Shown here piece by piece: positions 42,501 through 44,080 of a stretch of DNA of 44,080 bases; within the stretch, counting starts at the first letter, position 1, and every line of letters starts with the position of its first letter. A program made the translations under genes and the position numbers. The DNA is from Bacteroidota bacterium (GTDB taxonomy: Bacteria > Bacteroidota > Ignavibacteria > Ignavibacteriales > Melioribacteraceae). The notes beneath the pieces are model-generated. The model did no database searches. It worked only from the letters and a program-made list of their open reading frames with translations, and was not told the origin of the DNA. The stretch lies in the NCBI GenBank assembly GCA_021801605.1, contig JAJYXU010000090.1:1-44080 (forward strand). Reading direction: 5' to 3'.

Positions 42501-43982
42501 ATGGGAAAATCCATTTCACGAGTAATCTCGGAATTTGCAGTAAAGCTCAAATATGAAGATTTACCGGACGAAGTAATTCACGAAGCAAAAAGATATTTGT
42601 ATGATTCGATTGGATGTGCTTACGGCGCATACACAACTAAAGATGTAAGCATCATCCGCAATATTTATAAAAAGATGGGCGGTAAATCGGAAGCTACAGT
42701 CTTTGCTTTCGGCGAAAAGATACCTGCTGTAAACGCGACACTTGTAAATTCATTGATGATACGATCTCTCGACTTTAATGATATTTACTGGAAAGAAGAT
42801 CCATCACATCCATCAGATATTATTCCGGCAGCGCTTTCGGTTGCTGAAATGATCGGGGCAAACATGAAAGATGTGATCGTTGCCATCGTTCTCGCTTATG
42901 AGTTTGAACAAAGAATGTGCTTATTTGCAAAACCAGGTGCGCGTGAACGTAAATGGCATCACGCTACACTTACTCAGTTTGTATCTCCTATTATTGCCGG
43001 TAAAATCCTTGGGCTAACAGTTGATCAGATGGTCAATGCAATCGGCATCAGCGGTTCACACAATCATACAATCGGTTGCCCGACAGCAGGCAAACTTACA
43101 ATGATGAAAAATACAGTTGACCCGATGGCAGTTCAATCCGGAGTTTTTGCAGCTTTAATGGCACAGAAAGGTTACAGCGGAACGGAAAAAGTATTTGAAG
43201 GAAAAGAAGGATTTATGGATTGCTTCGGCGGATGGGATCCTATAAATGAAATGATTAAACCGGTAGTTATGAAAGGACGTGATGGTGAATCCGAATGGTC
43301 TTGGAATATAGATGCGTTAATCGGTGGATTAGGTAAGAACTGGAAAATTCTAGAGTGCAGCATGAAAGCATTTCCAACCGAAGCATTAACTCACACTCAC
43401 ATTTCGGCAACACTCAAAACAATCGTCACTCATGATATCAAATATGATGAGATAGAAACCGTAACAATTACAACCATTGCGAGAGCTTGTGATATTTTAT
43501 TTGATACACACAAATACCGTCCCGAATCGCGTGAAACTGCCGATCACTCACTTCCTTATTGTATTGCCGCTGCGATTGTTGATAGAAAAATTACAACTCA
43601 ATCTTTTACCGATGAAAAAATGAAAGATCCTAGAATTTGGGAAGTGATTGATAAAATTAAAGGTGTAGCTTCACAAGAATTTGAAAGTATGTTCCCGGCA
43701 AAACAGCCATCAAAAGTCGTTATCAAAACAAAAGACGGCAGAGAATTTTCAGAATATTTAGAATACCCGAAAGGTGATCCACGCGAACCGATGACAATGG
43801 AAGATCTCGAGAATAAATTCAATGCTCTTTCCGAAAAAATACTTTCCAAAAAACGTCAGCAAGAAATCAAGAATATGATTTTTGATTGTGATAAATTGAA
43901 TGCAAGACATTTTATGAACATGCTGGCGCTAAAACAAAAATATCAAAAGAAAAAGCCGAGAATAACTAAAAGAGACCTCTGA
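42501..43982 (+). CDS. MmgE/PrpD-family (2-methylcitrate dehydratase-like) protein
   Basis: A 493-aa MmgE/PrpD protein: VIHEAKRYLYDSIGCAYGAY, then the active-site segment SLDFNDIYWKEDPSHPSDII (DFND 91-94, HPSD 103-106), HHATLTQFVSPI and SMKAFPTEALTHTHISA. Family members include 2-methylcitrate dehydratase (PrpD) and cis-aconitate decarboxylase. No prpB or prpC is here. Because a LYS4-like hydratase lies 0.4 kb upstream, dehydration of a homologous tricarboxylic acid (homocitrate or citrate) to its cis-aconitate form is a reasonable guess. Substrate identity is not shown by the sequence. Confidence 0.8.
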   Translation: MGKSISRVISEFAVKLKYEDLPDEVIHEAKRYLYDSIGCAYGAYTTKDVSIIRNIYKKMGGKSEATVFAFGEKIPAVNATLVNSLMIRSLDFNDIYWKEDPSHPSDIIPAALSVAEMIGANMKDVIVAIVLAYEFEQRMCLFAKPGARERKWHHATLTQFVSPIIAGKILGLTVDQMVNAIGISGSHNHTIGCPTAGKLTMMKNTVDPMAVQSGVFAALMAQKGYSGTEKVFEGKEGFMDCFGGWDPINEMIKPVVMKGRDGESEWSWNIDALIGGLGKNWKILECSMKAFPTEALTHTHISATLKTIVTHDIKYDEIETVTITTIARACDILFDTHKYRPESRETADHSLPYCIAAAIVDRKITTQSFTDEKMKDPRIWEVIDKIKGVASQEFESMFPAKQPSKVVIKTKDGREFSEYLEYPKGDPREPMTMEDLENKFNALSEKILSKKRQQEIKNMIFDCDKLNARHFMNMLALKQKYQKKKPRITKRDL

Positions 43983-44040
43983 AAGAGTAAAACACAGTAC
44001 CATGAAGAAGAATAATCGTTAAATAATAATATTTTTCCCC

Positions 44041-44071
44041 TTTGCTGATGATTTTACATTCATTAAATTTG
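44041..44071 (+). promoter_or_regulatory. Candidate Bacteroidota-type promoter at the window edge
   Basis: TTTG (44041-44044), a 19-nt spacer and TAAATTTG (44064-44071) fit the -33/-7 pattern exactly. It would drive a plus-strand gene beyond the window. Confidence 0.5.
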
Positions 44072-44080
44072 TGCCAGTAT

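Overview
The window is AT-rich chromosomal DNA, most likely from the Ignavibacteria/Chlorobi side of the Bacteroidota (FCB) group. The evidence is a DUF4835 (PorD-like) protein and a PorV/UPF0164-type barrel, a secreted protein with a C-terminus ending WGSIKALFR, ThyX, a second EF-G, a serine palmitoyltransferase, and promoters that fit the Bacteroidota pattern (TTG, 16-20 nt, TAnnTTTG). No plasmid, phage or rRNA genes are seen. The taxon is inferred from gene content only.

Layout. 99-10227 (minus) is a housekeeping run: mutL, an acyl-CoA mutase large subunit with an isobutyryl-CoA-mutase-type active site, a UbiA-family prenyltransferase, a CNNM/CBS protein, a rhodanese, tgt-yajC, an agmatinase and nfeD. 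10400-11178 holds folA coupled to a PEGA lipoprotein. 11348-16900 is a type III restriction-modification operon (mod, a Bro-N protein, res). 17020-27653 (minus) holds thyX, glycerate kinase, a HIT protein, an EF-G2/DUF948/YtxH operon, spoVG, NADP-isocitrate dehydrogenase, maf, a secreted beta-sandwich protein and a MATE exporter. From 27932 most genes are on the plus strand: a two-HTH regulator, tRNA-Ala (minus), a cytochrome-like lipoprotein, a GIY-YIG protein, a sphingolipid group (SDR reductase, serine palmitoyltransferase, GNAT acyltransferase), outer-membrane genes, a vapBC pair, and then a tricarboxylic-acid group (homoisocitrate/isocitrate-type dehydrogenase, HD protein, LYS4-type homoaconitase, MmgE/PrpD protein).

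How the genes work together. Two groups stand out. At 29660-33150 three genes match the three activities of bacterial ceramide synthesis (condensation, keto reduction, N-acylation). At 37809-43982 a dehydratase-family, a hydratase-family and a beta-decarboxylating dehydrogenase gene could together turn homocitrate into 2-oxoadipate. The aconitase member resembles fungal LYS4 along its length, while a separate E. coli-type isocitrate dehydrogenase elsewhere in the window already covers the TCA step.

The repeat content is also notable. There are GTAG-foot REP hairpins with compensatory stem changes (17-102), a related hairpin translated inside mod, two further repeat-derived peptides in the same mod gene, MITE-like elements (23763-23872; 42111-42197), and a nested palindrome stack in front of the prpD-like gene.
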